Of a stretch of 64,000 nt of DNA, positions 60,999-64,000 are shown one piece after another. The position numbers and the translations under genes were made by a program. The notes under the pieces are model-generated. The model was given only the letters and a program-made list of their open reading frames with translations. It did not search any database and had not been told where the DNA came from. Within the stretch, counting starts at the first letter, position 1. The number at the start of each line of letters is the position of its first letter. Source of the stretch: an uncultured Oscillibacter sp. (GTDB lineage: Bacteria; Bacillota; Clostridia; Oscillospirales; Oscillospiraceae); the NCBI GenBank assembly GCA_910589315.1, contig CAJUTB010000004.1, positions 1 through 64,000 on the forward strand, in the 5' to 3' direction.

Positions 60999-62405
60999 TT
61001 ACTGCGCCGCCTGGAAGACGGCCTTCATCCCCTTGTAGGTTTCGTAGCAGTCCAGCTTGGAGACCGTCTCAAAGGGCGCGTGCATACTCAGCACCGGGAC
61101 GCCTGCGTCCAGCGTATTGATATTCCGGTTGGCCATATACATGGCGACGGTGCCGCCGCCGCCGGCATCCACCTTGCCCAGCTCGCTGATCTGCCAGATG
61201 ACCCCGGCTTCGTCAAACAGCCGCCGGACATAGGCGACGGTTTCCGCGTCGGCGTCGGACGCGCCGGATTTACCCCGCGCACCGGTGTATTTGCAAAGGC
61301 CGATACCGTAATTGAGGTAGGATTCGTTGCGCTTTTCAAACACGTCGGGATAATTGGGGTCATAGGCCGCCGTCACGTCCGCACTCAGGCAGAAGGACTT
61401 CTCAAAGCACGCCCGCAGCGGCACGTCCTGCGCTGCGCAGAGGTCTTCAATAAACGTGTCAAACGCGGCGGACTGCATGCCGGTCACGCCGTCGGAACCA
61501 ATTTCCTCCTTGTCGGCCAGAATGCACACAGCGGTTTTCTGAGGAACCTCCTCCAAGTCCAGCAGAGCTTTCAGCGCGGCATAGGCGCACACCCGGTCGT
61601 CATGGCCGTAAGCGCCGATCAGGGACCGGTCCAGGCCGATGTCACAGGCGTCCACCGCAGGCACGGCCTCCAGCTCGGCGGAGTTGAAATCGTCCTCGGT
61701 GATGCCGTATTTCTCGTGCAAAAGCTGCATGACGGCCAGCTTCACCCGGCCCGACTCGTCCTCGCCGCCGATGGGACGGCTTCCCAGGAGCAGGTTGAGG
61801 GTTTCGCCAGGAACCGCCTCGGCCAGGGGCTTTTTATTCTGTGCCGCGCCCAGGTGGGGGAGGAGGTCCGTGATCACAAGACGGGGATCGCCGGCCTCGC
61901 CGCCGATGTTCACTTCGATTTTCCGCCCGTCTTTCATGGCAACCACGCCGTAAAGGGCCAGGGGCAGCGTCACCCACTGATATTTACGGATACCGCCGTA
62001 ATAATGCGTCTTGAAATACGCCAGCTCGCTTTCCTCATACAGCGGATTCGGCTTCAGGTCCAGGCGGGGGGAGTCGATGTGAGCGGCGGCAAGCTGAATT
62101 CCCTCCGACAGCGGCTTTTGTCCAATCCGCGCCAGCATCAAAGCCTTGCCGCGGTTGCAGACGTACACCTTGCCGCCGGGGTTCAGCGTCATGCCCCGCG
62201 TATAGGGCTGGTAGCCCGCCTGCTCCGCCAGACGGACGGCCTCCTTGGCGCAAAGACGCTCGGTTCTTCCCGCGTCCAGAAACGCCTTGTAGCCGGTGCA
62301 GTAGTCCTCCATTGCGGACAGTTCTTCCTGGGCGATCAGATCATAGCCGTTTTTCTTCCTGGTCAGAAGTTTTTCCTTCAGTTCCTTATAAGCGGATTTC
62401 TCCAT
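60999..62405 (-). CDS. M18-family aminopeptidase
   Basis: A 468-residue zinc aminopeptidase of the aspartyl aminopeptidase family. Metal and catalytic regions are AAHIDSPRLDLKP, DKEEIGSDGVTG, YGHDDRVCAY and SMHAPFETVS. The start at 62405 is ten bases after AGGAGG; an ATG three codons earlier is too close to it. It follows the Sua5-CoaE gene after 14 bp and is probably co-transcribed. Confidence 0.94.
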   Translation of the reverse strand: MEKSAYKELKEKLLTRKKNGYDLIAQEELSAMEDYCTGYKAFLDAGRTERLCAKEAVRLAEQAGYQPYTRGMTLNPGGKVYVCNRGKALMLARIGQKPLSEGIQLAAAHIDSPRLDLKPNPLYEESELAYFKTHYYGGIRKYQWVTLPLALYGVVAMKDGRKIEVNIGGEAGDPRLVITDLLPHLGAAQNKKPLAEAVPGETLNLLLGSRPIGGEDESGRVKLAVMQLLHEKYGITEDDFNSAELEAVPAVDACDIGLDRSLIGAYGHDDRVCAYAALKALLDLEEVPQKTAVCILADKEEIGSDGVTGMQSAAFDTFIEDLCAAQDVPLRACFEKSFCLSADVTAAYDPNYPDVFEKRNESYLNYGIGLCKYTGARGKSGASDADAETVAYVRRLFDEAGVIWQISELGKVDAGGGGTVAMYMANRNINTLDAGVPVLSMHAPFETVSKLDCYETYKGMKAVFQAAQ

Positions 62406-62419
62406 GGTTCGCATTCCTC

Positions 62420-64000
62420 CTAAATGGTTTCATTCGGTTCATTGAGGGCCTTTCGCTTTTCCTCCATGATGGATTCAATCAGCCGCTCAAAAAACAGACG
62501 GGATTCCCGATAAAAAGTATCCGGCGATTCCGAGGCGTTGTTCAGCTCACAGTCGCATTTGCTTCGGTAGTAGTCGTCGGCCTTCTGGGCGAAAACCCGC
62601 AGGCGGGCATATTGTTCCGGGATATCGTCCCGGACCATAATCCGCCGGACCCGCAGCTCCGTCGGGGCGGTGACGGCTACCGTGCGGTCGCAGAGGCGGT
62701 CCAGACCGCTCTCAAAGAGATTGATCGCGTCAATGGCGTACAGGCCGTCGGCGGCGGTGATCCGCTGCTCCAGCTCCGGGACCAGAAAACGGAATACGAT
62801 CCGGTTCAGCTCCTCCAGGCGATCCTTTTTTGCAAAGACTTCCTGTCCCAGCTTTTTCCGGTTCAGCCTGCCGTCCGCGCCGAACACGCCGGGGAATTGG
62901 GCGTTGATGGCGTTTTGAAATTCCGAACTGCCGTCCAGCACTTCCTGATATACCTTGTCGCAGTCGATCACCATGCCGCCCAGGCTTTGCAGTGCGCGGA
63001 GCGCGCTGGACTTGCCTGCGCCGGTACCGCCGGTGAGTCCCAGAATCACCCGCTGGCTGTCCGCCTCCAGGACGTGGAACCCGGCGGCCTTTTTCAGACG
63101 GTTTCCGATGGCGAGTCCCAGGCCCCGGCTGTCCGGGCACTGGGCGTAAATTTCCGTCACGCCGCTGCTGTCGAAGCTCCGCAGGGCCTCAAACAGCCGC
63201 TGGGCCTGGATTAGCTTGTCTTCGCTGGGTCCCAGGGGCCGCACGACCTGTCTTGGAAACCGGTGGGCGAATTCGTCAAAGCAGATGACGCCGGAGGTTG
63301 GTCCAACCCGCTTCTCGATCTCCCGGGCCGACGCGGCAGGCGCGCCGGTGATGACGGTCACGGGGGCCTTCGGCGCATAGTGCCGGTATTTCATACCAGG
63401 GGCGGCGGGCCGCTCATGTTCTTCCAGGGAACCAAGCACCGCCTTGTCTACATCAATATGCCCAATCAGCCGCTCCATATCCTCCAATGGCAGTCCGCCG
63501 GGGCGGAGCAGGCGGGGGGGCGTACAGGTCAGGTCCAATACGGTGGACTCAACGCCCAGCATACACGGTCCGCCGTCTACAAGGCCGTCGATGCGTCCGC
63601 CCACGTCCTCCATCACGTCCTGGGCCGTGGTGCAGCTGGGCCGCCCGGAGACGTTCGCGCTGGGGGCCGCAATGGGGACGCCGGCTTCCCGGATGATCGC
63701 CAGCGTCACCGGATGATTCGGACACCGGACGCCTACGGTGTCCAGCCCCGCCGTGGTCTGGTCCGGCACCAGAGGCTGGCGTTTGAGAATCATGGTCAGC
63801 GGGCCGGGCCAGAACTTCCGGGCCAGCACGTAGGCCATGGGGGGGATGTCCGCGCAGTAGCGGGGCAGCCACTGGGCCCCGGTGACGTGCAGAATCAGCG
63901 GATTGTCCTGGGGCCGTCCCTTGACCTCAAAGATCCGCCGCACAGCCGCTGGGTCCAGGCCGTTTGCGCCCAGGCCATACACGGTTTCAGTGGGGATGGC
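62420..64000 (-). CDS. Threonylcarbamoyl-AMP synthase (Sua5) fused to dephospho-CoA kinase (partial, 5' end outside)
   Basis: At least 520 residues; the frame runs to the window edge (IPTETVYGLGANG), so the N-terminus lies outside. The first part is a YrdC domain (GRPQDNPLILHV, PIAAPSANVSGRPS) with the Sua5 C-terminal domain (about 63080-63420) and makes threonylcarbamoyl-AMP for the t6A tRNA base. The last part (about 62420-63060) is CoaE with P-loop LGLTGGTGAGKSSALRALQ and CDKVYQEVL, the last step of CoA synthesis. No stop or start separates them. Such a joint is not the usual form of either enzyme. Confidence 0.9.
   Translation of the reverse strand, partial: AIPTETVYGLGANGLDPAAVRRIFEVKGRPQDNPLILHVTGAQWLPRYCADIPPMAYVLARKFWPGPLTMILKRQPLVPDQTTAGLDTVGVRCPNHPVTLAIIREAGVPIAAPSANVSGRPSCTTAQDVMEDVGGRIDGLVDGGPCMLGVESTVLDLTCTPPRLLRPGGLPLEDMERLIGHIDVDKAVLGSLEEHERPAAPGMKYRHYAPKAPVTVITGAPAASAREIEKRVGPTSGVICFDEFAHRFPRQVVRPLGPSEDKLIQAQRLFEALRSFDSSGVTEIYAQCPDSRGLGLAIGNRLKKAAGFHVLEADSQRVILGLTGGTGAGKSSALRALQSLGGMVIDCDKVYQEVLDGSSEFQNAINAQFPGVFGADGRLNRKKLGQEVFAKKDRLEELNRIVFRFLVPELEQRITAADGLYAIDAINLFESGLDRLCDRTVAVTAPTELRVRRIMVRDDIPEQYARLRVFAQKADDYYRSKCDCELNNASESPDTFYRESRLFFERLIESIMEEKRKALNEPNETI

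Overview
The window is a 64 kb chromosomal stretch from an anaerobic, spore-forming, GC-rich Firmicute, most likely of the Oscillospiraceae (Oscillibacter/Dysosmobacter/Flavonifractor-like). This is inferred from gene content: sigma-G, an [FeFe]-hydrogenase, reverse rubrerythrin, ATP-type PEP carboxykinase, SLH and LysM surface proteins, and the high GC with very short intergenic gaps. I see no rRNA, tRNA, CRISPR array, intact IS or prophage. Both strands are densely coded; nearly all long antisense frames are shadows of real genes.

Layout. 0-5.3 kb: Xaa-Pro peptidase and CTP synthase (minus), a repeat-bearing intergenic region, then a degenerate double tyrosine-recombinase/winged-helix protein divergent from a small XRE regulator. 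5.3-9.9 kb: ThiI, an HD-domain protein fused to CinA, an acidic orphan protein and a small cupin protein. 10-15.1 kb: carA and a carB-dapF fusion. 15.3-22.7 kb: SLOG protein, Pta, HtrA, FAD dehydrogenase, a 2-hydroxyacid dehydrogenase and an iron alcohol dehydrogenase. 22.7-29 kb: a two-gene [FeFe]-hydrogenase operon and glycogen phosphorylase. 29-36.3 kb: a LysM-anchored 5'-nucleotidase, a DUF342-CheX-CheY trio, a DMT transporter, YlmC and SigG. 36.4-42.3 kb: a second copy of the intergenic repeat, an aconitase-family hydratase, NADP-isocitrate dehydrogenase and PckA. 42.4-54 kb: a FadR-type regulator, LplA, an MBL hydrolase, a TRAP transporter, a PPC-domain protein and a complete lipoate-dependent 2-oxoacid/acetoin dehydrogenase (E1a, E1b, E2, lipoyl-E3). 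54-64 kb: reverse rubrerythrin, the PFL/ACT pair, the aspartate-family operon (ACT, hom, lysC), an SLH protein, M18 aminopeptidase and a Sua5-CoaE fusion cut by the window end.

How the genes work together. The clearest functional unit is 42.4-54 kb. A FadR-like regulator and lplA carry the same 11-bp dyad (TGGTATGACCA and its complement) just downstream of look-alike promoters, which suggests that one repressor controls itself and lipoate attachment. The neighbouring TRAP transporter and lipoate-dependent dehydrogenase would then import and oxidise a small acid or acetoin. The region 36.7-42.3 kb supplies citrate-to-2-oxoglutarate steps and PEP/oxaloacetate exchange. Hydrogenase, Pta, alcohol dehydrogenase and glycogen phosphorylase fit a fermentative lifestyle.

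The least ordinary items are the fused proteins (HD-CinA; CarB-DapF, whose first catalytic cysteine is an alanine; Sua5-CoaE; NuoF-like/GltD-like hydrogenase partner), the catalytically dead recombinase-like regulator, and a roughly 200-bp intergenic repeat found twice, in the same orientation relative to the gene it precedes. All family assignments are from reading the sequence; no database search was run.
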